From: Rhizobium leguminosarum
Lineage (GTDB): Bacteria; Pseudomonadota; Alphaproteobacteria; Rhizobiales; Rhizobiaceae
Direction of reading: 5' to 3'
Length of the DNA stretch: 64,000 nucleotides
Assembly: GCF_017876795.1 (NCBI RefSeq)
Contig: NZ_JAGIOR010000001.1
Span: forward strand, 2,630,501-2,694,500
Positions 50,260 through 59,914 of the stretch are shown here, in pieces. Position numbers and translations under genes: made by a program. The number at the start of each line of letters is the position of its first letter. The first letter of the stretch is position 1. The notes beneath the pieces are model-generated. The model had not been told where the DNA came from, made no database searches, and saw only the letters and a program-made list of their open reading frames with translations.

Positions 50260-51534
50260 ATGACATTTTTGAAGCAATTTCCGTCGACCACCCGCAGACG
50301 CTTCCTGAAGGGCGCGGGCCTGGTTTCCGTCGCGGCGGTGACCGGCAGCTTCCCGATCCCGGCGATCGCGCAGGCGCAGGAAGTCACGATGATCTCCGCC
50401 GAAAACAATGGTGCTGCGCTTGACGCGCTGAAGGCGATCGCCGCGGGCTTCAGCAAGGAAGCCGGTGTCAACGTCGTCATCAACAACATGGACCACGAGG
50501 CCCACAAGACGGCGATCCGCAACTATCTGGTGGCCGGTGCCCCTGACGTCTGCTCCTGGTTTTCGGGCAACCGCATGCGCGCCTTCGTCAAGCGAGGCCT
50601 GTTCGACGATATCTCCGATCTCTTCGAGAAGGAAAAATACAAGGACGTGCTCGGTGCGACCGCAGGCGCCGTCACCGACGACGGCAAGCAATATGGCCTT
50701 CCCACCGGCGGTACGCTGTGGGGCATGTTCTACCGCAAGGATGTGTTTGCCGAGCATGGCCTGACGGTGCCGACGACGGCTGAGGACTTCATGGCCTATG
50801 GCGAAAAGTGCAAGGCGGCGGGCATCACGCCGGTGGCGATGGGCACCAAGGAATTGTGGCCGGCGGCCGGCTGGTTCGACCAGATGAACCTGCGCATCAG
50901 CGGCCTGGACAAGCACATGGCGCTGATGAACGGCGAAATGAGCTATCTCGACCCGTCGCTGACCCCGGTTTTCGACCAGTGGGAAGCGATGATTTCCAAG
51001 GAGTTCTTCACGGCGAACCACACCTCTTTCGGCTGGCAGGAGGCTGCGGCGCTCTTGGCGCAGAAGAAGGCCGGCATGATGAACCTCGGCGCCTTCCTGC
51101 GCTCGGCCTTCACTGCCGAGGACCTGCCGCAGCTGGCCTATGCGACCTTCCCGGTACTCGATCCCAAGGTCGGCCACTTCGAGGAATTCTCGGTCAATTC
51201 GATCCACATTCCCGCCAAGGCCAAGAACAAGCAGGGCGCGCGCGACTTCCTCGCCTATTTCTACAAGCCCGAGAACCTGGCCGCCTATCTGGAGCCGGGC
51301 GGCAACGTGCCGCCGCGCCACGACCTGCCGCCGAGCAAGGACGAACTCGTCAACGTCGCCGTGGAGACGATGAAAACGGTGCAGGGCACGTCGCAATATT
51401 ACGACCGGGACAGCGATCCCGATATGGCCCAGGCCGGTTTGGTCGGCTTCCAGGAGTTCATGGCCAAGCCCGACCGGCGCAAGGCGATCCTCACGCGGCT
51501 CGAGGGGACGCGCAAGCGGATCTATAAGATTTGA
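50260..51534 (+). CDS. ABC transporter sugar-binding protein (CUT1), Tat-exported
   Basis: 424 residues. N-terminus TTRRRFLKGAGLVSVAAVTGSFPIPAIAQA is a twin-arginine signal (RRxFLK), so the protein is exported folded to the periplasm. The mature part is a family 1 solute-binding protein: EVTMISAENNGAALDALKAIAAGF, YGLPTGGTLWGMFYRKDVF, PAKAKNKQGARDFLAYFYKPENLAAYLEPGGNVPP. With GH42 in the operon, the likely ligand is a beta-galactoside. AGGAGG lies before ATG 50260. Confidence 0.9.
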   Translation: MTFLKQFPSTTRRRFLKGAGLVSVAAVTGSFPIPAIAQAQEVTMISAENNGAALDALKAIAAGFSKEAGVNVVINNMDHEAHKTAIRNYLVAGAPDVCSWFSGNRMRAFVKRGLFDDISDLFEKEKYKDVLGATAGAVTDDGKQYGLPTGGTLWGMFYRKDVFAEHGLTVPTTAEDFMAYGEKCKAAGITPVAMGTKELWPAAGWFDQMNLRISGLDKHMALMNGEMSYLDPSLTPVFDQWEAMISKEFFTANHTSFGWQEAAALLAQKKAGMMNLGAFLRSAFTAEDLPQLAYATFPVLDPKVGHFEEFSVNSIHIPAKAKNKQGARDFLAYFYKPENLAAYLEPGGNVPPRHDLPPSKDELVNVAVETMKTVQGTSQYYDRDSDPDMAQAGLVGFQEFMAKPDRRKAILTRLEGTRKRIYKI

Positions 51535-51553
51535 GGCTGGGCCGTATCTGAGG

Positions 51554-51687
51554 CTGCCCCTCACCCTAACCCTCTCCCCGCTCGCGGGACGTGCCCTGCC
51601 AGACGCTGGCGAGGGACGGAGGGGTTGCGGCTTGTCCCCTTCGCCCCGTTTACGGGGAGAAGGTGGCGGCAGCCGGATGAGGGGCAG
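51554..51687. repeat. Long palindromic repeat, family C copy 1
   Basis: CTGCCCCTCACCCTAACCCT at the left pairs with GGATGAGGGGCAG at the right; the middle has CTCTCCCCG...CGGGGAGAAGG. Matching elements at 56846-56989 and 62293-62436. It sits between the binding-protein and permease genes, where it may form an RNA stem that lowers downstream expression or protects the upstream message. Confidence 0.8.
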
Positions 51688-51754
51688 CCCCACGAGGGGA
51701 GCCGGATGAGAAGCAGGCTTCACCGCTTGCTCGGTCCTAAATGAGGTTCTGGAC

Positions 51755-52639
51755 ATGCAGACATTATGGCGCCGCCAGCGTTGGTGGCTTACCCCGACTT
51801 TGCTCATCGCGCCTGCGATCGCGCTGTTTTCCACCGTCATCCTGCTGTCGGCGGTCCGCAGCGTCTGGATCAGTCTGCACGACTGGGACGGCTTCGGCCC
51901 GATGGTCTGGATCGGCTTCGGCAATTACGTCGAGCTCTACAATGATCCGCAATTCTACGTGTCGCTGAAGAACAACCTGATCTGGCTGGTGATGTTCATG
52001 GCCGCACCGCCGATCGGGCTCGCCATCGCGCTCTTGGTCAACCAGAAAATCCGCGGCATGCGCTTCCTGAAGTCGCTGTTCTTCATTCCGCTGGTGCTCG
52101 CTTCGGTCACTGTCGGCGTCGTGTTCACCTGGGTCTATACGCCGGAGTTCGGGCTGCTGGCGCTGATCTTCAAGGCGTTCGGGGCGACGGCGCCGGCGGT
52201 GCTGTCTGACGAGCATTTCGTCACCTTCGCCATCGTCATCGCCGCCCTCTGGCCGCAGGTCACCTTCTGCATGGTGCTTTATCTCGCCGGTCTCAACAAT
52301 CTCAGCGAAGAGCTGATCGGCGCGGGGCGGGTCGATGGGGCGAGGGGCTGGAACATGCTGTGGCACATCGTGCTGCCGCAGCTGACCCAGGTGACCTTCA
52401 TCGCCATTGCCGTCACCGTGGTCGGGGCGCTCCGCTCCTTCGACATGGTGTCGGTGATGACATCAGGCGGGCCGTTCGGATCGTCCTCGGTTCTCGCCTA
52501 CCAGATGTTCGAGCAGTCGATCTTCTCCTACCGCTTCGGTTACGGCGCGGCGATCGCCTCGGTGCTGTTCGTGATCATGGCCGTCTTCATCGTCTGGTAT
52601 CTCTCCCGCATCATCCGTACCGAAGAGAGGGGAGGCTGA
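51755..52639 (+). CDS. ABC sugar transporter permease 1 (MalF-like)
   Basis: 294 residues with six membrane helices. The EAA loop reads EELIGAGRVDGARGWNMLWHIVLPQLTQ, which contacts the ATPase. The N-terminal helix (TPTLLIAPAIALFSTVILLSAVRSVWISLHDWDGFG) is typical of CUT1 MalF/UgpA types. Second gene of the galactoside operon; stop overlaps the next start by one base (TGATG). Confidence 0.9.
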   Translation: MQTLWRRQRWWLTPTLLIAPAIALFSTVILLSAVRSVWISLHDWDGFGPMVWIGFGNYVELYNDPQFYVSLKNNLIWLVMFMAAPPIGLAIALLVNQKIRGMRFLKSLFFIPLVLASVTVGVVFTWVYTPEFGLLALIFKAFGATAPAVLSDEHFVTFAIVIAALWPQVTFCMVLYLAGLNNLSEELIGAGRVDGARGWNMLWHIVLPQLTQVTFIAIAVTVVGALRSFDMVSVMTSGGPFGSSSVLAYQMFEQSIFSYRFGYGAAIASVLFVIMAVFIVWYLSRIIRTEERGG

Positions 52640-53490
52640 TGTATCCTCGTCCCATTCCCGAGACCGCCGTCTGGCAGCGCCGTCTCTATGTGCTTGCCGT
52701 CGTCATCGTGCTGCTGCTCTGGCTCTGCCCGCTGTTTGCGATCATCCTCACCTCGTTCCGCTCGACCGAGGATGTCATGGGCGGCAATCTGTGGGGATGG
52801 CCGACCGGCATCGGCGTCATCGACAATTACACGGCGGTCTTCACCCAGACGCCGATGGCCCGCTATTTCCTCAACAGCCTGATCATCACCATTCCCTCGG
52901 TGATCGGCGTGCTGGCGCTCAGCACACTCGCCGGCTGCGTGCTGTCGCGCTACCGCTTCCGCGGCAACATGCTGATCTTCGCGCTGTTCGTCGGCGGCAA
53001 TTTCCTGCCGCACCAGATCATGATGATCCCGGTGCGCGACCTGATGGTGCGTCTCGACCTGATCGACACGACGGCGGCGCTGATCATCTTCCACGTCGCC
53101 TTCCAGACCGGCTTTGCGACGCTGTTCATGCGCAATTTCATCGCAGCACTCCCCGACGAACTGTTCCAGGCGGCCCGCGCCGAAGGCGCCTCTCCGTTCC
53201 AGACGCTGGTGCATGTGGCGGTCCCGCTGGTGCGACCGGCGCTCGCAGCACTTGCCATCCTGATCTTCACCTTCATCTGGAACGATTATTTCTGGGCCGT
53301 GGTGCTGACCGTCAGCGACAGCGTCAAACCGGTGACGGCAGGCCTTGCCAATCTTCGCGGCGAATGGGTCTCGGCCTGGAACCTTATTTCCGCGGGCACG
53401 ATCGTCGTCGCCGTGCCGCCCGTGGTGATGTTCTTCCTGATGCAGCGGCACTTCATCGCCGGCCTGACCATGGGGGCGGTGAAGGGATGA
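52639..53490 (+). CDS. ABC sugar transporter permease 2 (MalG-like)
   Basis: 283 residues from ATG 52639. Six helices; EAA loop DELFQAARAEGASPFQTLVHVAVPLVRPALAAL. The C-terminal FFLMQRHFIAGLTMGAVKG is the usual MalG-type ending. The one-base overlap with permease 1 indicates coupled translation of the two halves of the channel. Pairs with permease 1 in the inner membrane. Confidence 0.9.
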   Translation: MYPRPIPETAVWQRRLYVLAVVIVLLLWLCPLFAIILTSFRSTEDVMGGNLWGWPTGIGVIDNYTAVFTQTPMARYFLNSLIITIPSVIGVLALSTLAGCVLSRYRFRGNMLIFALFVGGNFLPHQIMMIPVRDLMVRLDLIDTTAALIIFHVAFQTGFATLFMRNFIAALPDELFQAARAEGASPFQTLVHVAVPLVRPALAALAILIFTFIWNDYFWAVVLTVSDSVKPVTAGLANLRGEWVSAWNLISAGTIVVAVPPVVMFFLMQRHFIAGLTMGAVKG

Positions 53491-53527
53491 GCGCGTGTTT
53501 TCCGTTTCAACAAGAGAGGGCCAGGAC

Positions 53528-54673
53528 ATGACCAGTCTCGAACTTCGTGAGATCAACAAGAACTACGGCAGCTATCATGCGCTGCGCGGCATCGACCTTT
53601 CGGTCGCGCAAGGCGAGTTCATCGTCATGGTCGGGCCGTCGGGCTGCGGCAAGTCCACGCTTCTGAAGTCGATCGCCGGCCTGGAGACGATTTCTTCCGG
53701 CCAGATCCTGATCAATGGCCGCGACGTCAGCAAACAGGAGCCGGGCGATCGCGGCATCGCCATGGTCTTCCAGTCCTATGCGCTCTATCCGCATATGACG
53801 GTGGCGGAGAACATGGGCTTCGGCCTGCGCATGGCGAAGCGCCCGAAGGTCGAGATCGAGGCGGCCGTGGCGCGCGCCGCCAAGATCCTGCGGATCACCG
53901 ATCAGCTCGACAAGCGGCCGAAGCAACTATCAGGCGGCCAGCGGCAACGTGTGGCGATCGGCCGGGCGATCACCCGCTCGCCCGAGGTCTTCCTGTTCGA
54001 CGAGCCGTTGTCGAACCTCGATGCGGCGCTCAGGACCCAGATGCGCGTCGAATTGAGCAGCCTGCATGCCGAACTCGGCGCCACCATGGTCTATGTCACC
54101 CACGATCAGGTGGAGGCGATGACCATGGCAAGCCGCATCGTCGTCCTCAACCAGGGGATTATCGAGCAGGTCGGCTCGCCGCTGGAGCTCTACCGCAACC
54201 CCGACAATCTCTTCGTCGCCGGCTTCCTCGGCGCGCCCAGAATGAACTTCCTCGGCGTCACAGTCGACGACGTCTCCGGCCGACACATGACTGTTTCGGC
54301 GCCCGGTCTCGTGCCGGTGACGGTGGAGTTGGCGCAGGCGACGACGCTTGCAAAAGGCGCCAGCCTGACGCTCGGCGTTCGTCCGGAGACGATATCGATG
54401 GTCGCCGATGCCAGCGAGGGCGGGGCGATCGAGGGTGAGGTGCGGCTGGTCGAGCATCTCGGCCGCGAAACCATCCTCTATGTCGATGCCGGCAATCTCC
54501 AGACGATCGCCTCGGAAAGCGGCACCGGCAACATCACCGTGCAGCTGAGCTACGTCGCGCCCTTTGCCGCCGAGCAGAAGGTGGCGCTGAAGCTCGATGC
54601 CCGCGAGCTCTATCTCTTTTCATCAGATGGCGGCCGTACGATCAGCGCCCGCAAGACCATTCTCGACAGATAG
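53528..54673 (+). CDS. ABC sugar transporter ATP-binding protein (UgpC/MsmK type)
   Basis: 381 residues from ATG 53528. Walker A GPSGCGKST, Q-loop VFQSYALYPHMTV, signature LSGGQRQRVAIGRA, Walker B VFLFDEPLSNLDAALR, switch His in YVTHDQVEAMT. The C-terminal ~140 residues form the TOBE/MalK-like regulatory domain (TLGVRPETISMV, VEHLGRETILYVD). Energises uptake by the two permeases. Fourth gene of the operon. Confidence 0.92.
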   Translation: MTSLELREINKNYGSYHALRGIDLSVAQGEFIVMVGPSGCGKSTLLKSIAGLETISSGQILINGRDVSKQEPGDRGIAMVFQSYALYPHMTVAENMGFGLRMAKRPKVEIEAAVARAAKILRITDQLDKRPKQLSGGQRQRVAIGRAITRSPEVFLFDEPLSNLDAALRTQMRVELSSLHAELGATMVYVTHDQVEAMTMASRIVVLNQGIIEQVGSPLELYRNPDNLFVAGFLGAPRMNFLGVTVDDVSGRHMTVSAPGLVPVTVELAQATTLAKGASLTLGVRPETISMVADASEGGAIEGEVRLVEHLGRETILYVDAGNLQTIASESGTGNITVQLSYVAPFAAEQKVALKLDARELYLFSSDGGRTISARKTILDR

Positions 54674-54686
54674 GAAAGACCATCCC

Positions 54687-56819
54687 GTGTCCGATAAGAC
54701 CCTCTCCGTATGGAACCCCGTCAAGACCGACCGCTTCCTCGTCGGCGCCCCGCATTACCCCGAGCATGTCGATGAAAGCTATTGGGAGCGCGACGCCGAG
54801 CGCATGGCCAAGGCCGGCTTCAACACCGTCAGAATGGCCGAATTCGTCTGGCATATTCTCGAGCCGAAGCTCGGCACCTTTGATTTCGACCTGTTCGACC
54901 GGGCCATATCAATGCTCGGCCGCCACGGCATCGACACGATCCTCTGCACGCCGACGGCGACGCCGCCGCGCTGGCTGACCGTGGCGCACCCCGAGATGCT
55001 TCGGGTCGACGGCAAGGGCCGGCCGATGAGCCACGGCTCGCGCCAGCACTGCGACACGGCAAGCCCGGTTTTCCGAGAGCACAGCAAGCGCATCACCAGG
55101 GCGATGGCCGAGCACTACCGAGACAATCCGCATGTCGTGGGCTGGCAGACCGACAACGAGTTGAACACCAGCATGCCGGAGAGCTTTTCCCAGGCAACGC
55201 TTACCGAATTCCAGGCTTTCCTCGCCGATAAATACGGCGAGATCGCCAAGCTCAACCGGGCCTGGGGCGGCGATTTCTGGGCGACGGCCTATGATGGTTT
55301 CGACCAGGTGGTGCTGCCGATCGAATTCGGCCCGACCTTCCCGAGCCCCGGCCATCTGCAGGATTACCACCGCTTCCTCGCCTTCTCCACGGCGCGCTTC
55401 CAGCACGATCAGGTCGAGATCCTCAGAGCGGTGAAACCCGCCTGGTTCGTCTTCCACAATCTCGGCGGCCTCAGGGATATCGATTTCCGCGGCCAGTTCA
55501 GCAAGGATCTCGATTTCGTCGGCTATGATATCTATCCGATGCTCTATGACGAGTTCCAGCGTCTCGGCAACCACGCCAAGGTGCAGGCGCTGCATCTCGA
55601 TATCTGCCGCGGTTTCTCCGGCAATTACATCGTGCCCGAGCAGCAATCGGGCTTCGGCAGCCAGCCGGGCTTCTGCACGCTGACGCCGGAGCCGGGCGAA
55701 TTGCGCCGCATGGCGCTGTCGTCGGTCGCCCACGGCGCCGACGGCCTGATGTTCTTTCGTTGGCGGCCGGCTCATTTCGGCGCCGAGATCTACTGGATGG
55801 GCATCATCGACCATGACGATATCGGCCGCCACCGCTATGAGGAGGCCAAGCGCTTCGCGAGGGAGATGATCGCGCTGCAGCCGAAGATCCTCGGCACCTA
55901 TGTGCGCATGGATGTCGGCATTGCCGGCTCCGATTTCGACAATCAGGAAGCCCACAAGACCTATCCGATCGGCCTGCCGAGCCCGCAGGACGATGCGATC
56001 CTGCTGCACCAGTATTGCTATGATCGCGGCATCGCCTGCGGCTTCATCCATCCCGAGGACGATCTTTCCAGGCTGAAGCTCTTCTATGTCCCCCATTGGG
56101 TGATGTGGAAGGACGAGTGGACAGCCAAGCTCGAAGCCTTCGCGGCATCAGGCGGCACCGTCGTCATCGGCGCCCGCACTGGCACGCGCGATGAAGACAA
56201 TCACGTCATCCGCGACACTGCGCCCGGCACCACCCTTTCGAAGCTGACGGGCGTGCGCGTCGAAGATTTCGGCCGTCTTACTGCCCCTGGCGCCAAGGGA
56301 CTATTCGACGTGATGGAGCGTTCCGGCGGCCTCGTCATCCCGCCGAACAGGCCGGCCGAATCCCATCGCCGCGAACGCCGCTTCAAGATCGGCAACCGCG
56401 AACTGGCCGCCGGCCATTTCTACGAAAACCTGACCGTCGACGGCGATGTCGAAGTGATCGCCGCCTGGTCCAATCGTTATGCCGAGGGACAGCCGATGGC
56501 GACCGCGCGCAAGGTCGGCAAGGGGCAGGTGGTCTATCTCGGCACCTATCTCACGCCTGATCTGACCGAAGCGCTCAACGAACGCCTCTTCCCGCAGGCC
56601 GGCATCGAACCGCTGGTCGGCGGCCTGCCCGACGGCGTGGAGGTGACGATGCGGATGAATGACGAACGGCGGCTGCTCTTCGTGCAGAATTATACGGATC
56701 AGCCCGCGACAATCGGCGGCGTGCCGGCCGGGCGCGACCTGCTGGATGGGGAGAAGCCGGTGAGGGGTACGCTGGAGCTTGAGGGGTATGGGTGTGCGAT
56801 TGTGGAGTTGGAAGGGTGA
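54687..56819 (+). CDS. GH42 beta-galactosidase
   Basis: 710 residues from GTG 54687, with AGGAAAG 8 bases upstream; the longer frame back to 54597 overlaps the ATPase gene and is not supported. Family GH42: GAPHYPEHVDESYWERDAERMAKAGFNTVRMAEFVWHILEPKLG, the acid/base Glu about E158 in QTDNELN, and the nucleophile about E318 in IVPEQQSGFG. No signal peptide, so it acts in the cytoplasm on the sugar brought in by the transporter. End of the operon. Confidence 0.9.
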   Translation: MSDKTLSVWNPVKTDRFLVGAPHYPEHVDESYWERDAERMAKAGFNTVRMAEFVWHILEPKLGTFDFDLFDRAISMLGRHGIDTILCTPTATPPRWLTVAHPEMLRVDGKGRPMSHGSRQHCDTASPVFREHSKRITRAMAEHYRDNPHVVGWQTDNELNTSMPESFSQATLTEFQAFLADKYGEIAKLNRAWGGDFWATAYDGFDQVVLPIEFGPTFPSPGHLQDYHRFLAFSTARFQHDQVEILRAVKPAWFVFHNLGGLRDIDFRGQFSKDLDFVGYDIYPMLYDEFQRLGNHAKVQALHLDICRGFSGNYIVPEQQSGFGSQPGFCTLTPEPGELRRMALSSVAHGADGLMFFRWRPAHFGAEIYWMGIIDHDDIGRHRYEEAKRFAREMIALQPKILGTYVRMDVGIAGSDFDNQEAHKTYPIGLPSPQDDAILLHQYCYDRGIACGFIHPEDDLSRLKLFYVPHWVMWKDEWTAKLEAFAASGGTVVIGARTGTRDEDNHVIRDTAPGTTLSKLTGVRVEDFGRLTAPGAKGLFDVMERSGGLVIPPNRPAESHRRERRFKIGNRELAAGHFYENLTVDGDVEVIAAWSNRYAEGQPMATARKVGKGQVVYLGTYLTPDLTEALNERLFPQAGIEPLVGGLPDGVEVTMRMNDERRLLFVQNYTDQPATIGGVPAGRDLLDGEKPVRGTLELEGYGCAIVELEG

Positions 56820-57207
56820 GGCTGAGGCTCAGCGAGCCCGAAAAGCTGCCCCTCACCCTAACCCTCTCCCCGTTCTGACGGGGAGAGGGGACTTGCCCCA
56901 CGAGCGGTTAGTGGGGGACGGAGAGGTTGCGGCATATCCCCTTCGCCCCGTTTACGGGGAGAAGGTGGCGGCAGCCGGATGAGGGGCAGGACACGGCACA
57001 TCGTTGCCCGTTCGTTCGAGCAATGTCGGCGCCCCTCGCTCCCTCTTCTCCCCAGCGGGGGTCCGAAGGACGGGTTGAGACCCGTGGCTCAACCCCGGGC
57101 GGTGGCCCGAAGGGTCGGATGAGCGGGCCTCACGGTACGCCGGCGCTTACATAAGTCCGACCGATATAGTCGCCAGCCTCCGGCCATCCAAGCAGCGACA
57201 ATGGCTT
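56820..57207. other. Intergenic region with family C repeat copy 2
   Basis: 56846-56989 is a family C element (CTGCCCCTCACCCTAACCCT ... GGATGAGGGGCAG). A shorter related stretch follows at about 57040-57130 (TCCCTCTTCTCCCCAGCGGG, GGGTCGGATGAGCGGG). No gene is supported. Confidence 0.6.
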
Positions 57208-58404
57208 TTAGGCCGCCACCGCCTGCCGCCTCAACCCCCGCGTCACGCCAACCGCGGTCACTGCCGAACCCGCCATCGTTGCAGCGCTTAACACGAACGG
57301 GCTCCACCAGCCGACATGATCGAACAGCAGGCCGCCGGCGAATGCGCCGGAGGTAATGGCAAACTGAATGAGGGCGACGAACCAGGCGCCGCCTTCCTCC
57401 AGATGGTGCGGGATGGTCCGGGTCATCCAGGTCGTCCATGCCGCCGGAACCGGCGTCGTCAGCAGGCCCCAGAGAAGCAGCAGGCCGGCCGTCGCCAATG
57501 CGAAGGGACCGAGTCCGACGAGCGCCAGGGCCACGGTCACCAGCACTGCCGGAAACCCGATCAGCACGTACGCCATATGCGAGCGCAGGACGGAGGGTAT
57601 CAGCGAGGTTCCGGCAAGGCCGGCAAGGCCTATCCCGAGCAGCACGAGCGAGAGCGTGTTGACGCCGAGATGCGTGATGTCTTCGAGAAACGGCCTCAGA
57701 TAGGTCGAGAGCGCGAACTGCCCCATGAAGAATAGGATCATCGCCGTCATCCCAAGGGCGAAGGTGCGGTTGCCCATCAGGCTGAACGTCCTGCCGAGTG
57801 ACGCGCTCTTGCCACCCGGCATCCGGGGCAGGACGATGGCCTGCCAGATGAAGGCGACAATGCCGATCGGCACGACGACGAAGAACGCGCCGCGCCATCC
57901 CACAAGGCCGCCCAAGAAACTGCCAAGCGGTGCAGCGATCACGGCGGCGAGCGCACTGCCGCCTTGAAGCATGGCAAGCGCCTTGGGCACATCGGGACCG
58001 GCGGCGAGGCGGGCGATGATCGCCGTCGCCAGGGACCAGTAGCCGCCGATCGACACGCCGATGAGAGCGCGGCCGACCATGAACACCAGATAGTTGGGCG
58101 CAAAGGTGACCACCAGACCCGACGCCACCAGCACGATGGTGTAGGAGAGGATTACTGGGCGTCGGTCGAACCGCGCGAACAGCACGTTGCTGAACAAGGC
58201 GGTGATGACGGCGAAGAAGCCCGAGATCGCGATCGCCTGACCCGCCTGACCGGCGGTGATCGTTAGTTCGTCGGCGATCGGGGTCAGCAGGCTTACGGGC
58301 ATGAATTCCGACGCGACCAGCACGAAGGAGGTCAGCATCATGCAGATGACAGCGCTCCACGGCGTGGTCTTGTGTTCAATTCTCATGTCGTAGTTGATGT
58401 CCAT
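57208..58404 (-). CDS. MFS transporter, DHA1 (drug:H+ antiporter) type
   Basis: 398 residues; ATG 58386 (MRIEHKTTPWSAVI) is a shorter alternative. Twelve membrane helices. Loop 2-3 shows FARFDRRPVILSYTIVLVASGLVVTFA and helix 5 contains the antiporter motif C-like GGSALAAVIAAPLGSFLGGLVGWRGAFF. It resembles the AraJ/PurR-linked exporters. It was probably divergent from the LysR gene at 60073 before the IS110 element entered. Confidence 0.88.
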   Translation of the reverse strand: MDINYDMRIEHKTTPWSAVICMMLTSFVLVASEFMPVSLLTPIADELTITAGQAGQAIAISGFFAVITALFSNVLFARFDRRPVILSYTIVLVASGLVVTFAPNYLVFMVGRALIGVSIGGYWSLATAIIARLAAGPDVPKALAMLQGGSALAAVIAAPLGSFLGGLVGWRGAFFVVVPIGIVAFIWQAIVLPRMPGGKSASLGRTFSLMGNRTFALGMTAMILFFMGQFALSTYLRPFLEDITHLGVNTLSLVLLGIGLAGLAGTSLIPSVLRSHMAYVLIGFPAVLVTVALALVGLGPFALATAGLLLLWGLLTTPVPAAWTTWMTRTIPHHLEEGGAWFVALIQFAITSGAFAGGLLFDHVGWWSPFVLSAATMAGSAVTAVGVTRGLRRQAVAA

Positions 58405-58785
58405 CGGGCTTTCACTTTCAAACGGGACTGTTCATGGGAACGGGCGACGGCCGCGTGTTGCCGTTCCGCCGATTCAAGTCGCCCAGACCAGTCATCTCGG
58501 CGCCGTGCCGAGCATGGTCATCTCCAATGAAAGAACGCAAGGGGCAGAACACCAGCATTTGGCGGCTTTTCCTTGGGTTCGGTTAAGTTTTGACCGGCAT
58601 TCGCACCGATCGGCAAAGTCTCTCTTTCCGCCGGACAGATCGCTTTGCTGTCCGTCGGTTCTTGAACCAGTCTCCAATGCGTGACCTGATGCCTGGGGCT
58701 TCGGTCACAGAGTGGCGTTCGGCTCCCGGTTTCCCATTCTCCTAGAGGAGCGCAGCCCAGTTCTACCGGGCTCGCTAAACGACCA
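58405..58785. other. Region between the MFS gene and the IS110 transposase
   Basis: It combines the MFS promoter region with the 3' flank of the IS110 element, whose end I cannot fix because this family lacks clear terminal repeats. GGTAGAACTGGGCTGC-type repeats near 58740-58775 could be part of the element end. No gene supported. Confidence 0.4.
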
Positions 58786-59853
58786 TCAGGACAACCGGGA
58801 TATCGTCGACGCGCCTTCCATGGTGGCGGTGCCGCGCGGCTCGTAGGCGCGCTGATCACGCAGGATCTGGAAGGCGATCGTCAGAAGCTTGCGCGCGATG
58901 GCAACCCGCGCCTTGTTTATTCCTTTGATCTTCAGATGCTCGTATTGGGCGCGCAGCTGTGGATCGCTGGCGATGGCAGGAGCGACGGCTTCGACAAAGG
59001 CCCAGCGCAGCCACTTGTTGCCCTGCTTGATGATCTTGCCGTGGAAGGTCTTGCCGCCGGAGGAATAGGTCGACGGCACAAGCCCGGCATAGGCGGCAAG
59101 CTTCTTCGAGTGGCGGAACCGCGATATGTCGTCGATCTCCGCATCGATCAGCCGGGCGAAGAACTCGCCGATGCCGGGGATCGTCTTCAACAGCTTGACG
59201 TTGGCATTGGCCTTGGTCATCGCCCGGATCGTCGCTTCCGACTGTTTGATCCGCATGTCGATGTCGCCGATGAAGGCGAGACCGCGATCGATCTGGATGC
59301 GGTCGATCTCCGAGACGTTGACCTGCGCCAGCTCGACGCGGCCGGCCTTGCCAAACAGGTCGCCAAGCTTCTTCAATTGCGCCGTCTGCTCCGGATAGCG
59401 GTCGAACACCGTGACGATGCGGTTCTTCGTCATCGTGCGCAGCCGCACGTAAAACATCCGTTCGCGTAGCGCGACGCGAAGGTCCCGCGATCTCTCGCTT
59501 GGCGCCCAGGCTTCGGGTACCAGATCGGCTCTGAGCAGATGTGCCAGCACCGTCGCGTCGATCTTGTCGGTCTTGATCTTGGCGTCGGCGATCGCTTTGA
59601 CCTTCAGCGGATGGGCGAGAACGACATCATCACAAATGTCGTCGAGCCAGTCGTACATCACCATCCAGTTGCGCGTCGCCTCGACAACCGCATGCGAGTT
59701 CTCCCGATAGCGTTCGAGAAACCCGCCCAGCGACTGTCGGTCGTTCTTCACCCGGCCGGATCTCAGCGTCTTGCCGCTGCTGTCCTGAACCACCAGGTGG
59801 CTGTAGGATTTGTGGTAGTCGACCCCGATATGGTATTCATAAGAGGCAGTCAT
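58786..59853 (-). CDS. IS110-family transposase (DEDD, Transposase_20)
   Basis: 355 residues from ATG 59853. N-terminal DEDD domain starts YEYHIGVDYHKSYSHLVVQDS, with the later acidic residues in VVEATRNWMVMYDWLDD and KIKTDKIDATVLAHLL. The C-terminal Transposase_20 domain is KTIPGIGEFFARLIDAEIDDISRFRHSKKLAAYAGLVPSTYSSGGKTFHGKIIKQGNKWLRWAFVEA, containing the catalytic Ser region. The longer frame upstream to 59964 overlaps the structured leader. These recombinases are guided by a bridge RNA from the element. Confidence 0.88.
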   Translation of the reverse strand: MTASYEYHIGVDYHKSYSHLVVQDSSGKTLRSGRVKNDRQSLGGFLERYRENSHAVVEATRNWMVMYDWLDDICDDVVLAHPLKVKAIADAKIKTDKIDATVLAHLLRADLVPEAWAPSERSRDLRVALRERMFYVRLRTMTKNRIVTVFDRYPEQTAQLKKLGDLFGKAGRVELAQVNVSEIDRIQIDRGLAFIGDIDMRIKQSEATIRAMTKANANVKLLKTIPGIGEFFARLIDAEIDDISRFRHSKKLAAYAGLVPSTYSSGGKTFHGKIIKQGNKWLRWAFVEAVAPAIASDPQLRAQYEHLKIKGINKARVAIARKLLTIAFQILRDQRAYEPRGTATMEGASTISRLS

Positions 59854-59854
59854 G

Positions 59855-59914
59855 CTTCCAACTCCCTTATTGAGATCTTCGAAACCCCAATAGGATAAGC
59901 CGAAAGGCTGGAAG
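59855..59914 (-). ncRNA. Structured leader of the IS110 element, possible bridge-RNA segment
   Basis: On the minus strand CTTCCA (59914-59909) pairs with TGGAAG (59860-59855). Inside, AGCC-TTTC-GGCT forms a small hairpin and CCTATTG pairs with CAATAAGG around a 15-base loop (GGGTTTCGAAGATCT). It lies directly before the transposase start, the side where IS110-group elements encode bridge RNAs. A mapped transcript is needed; the loop could equally be part of a coding leader. Confidence 0.35.
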
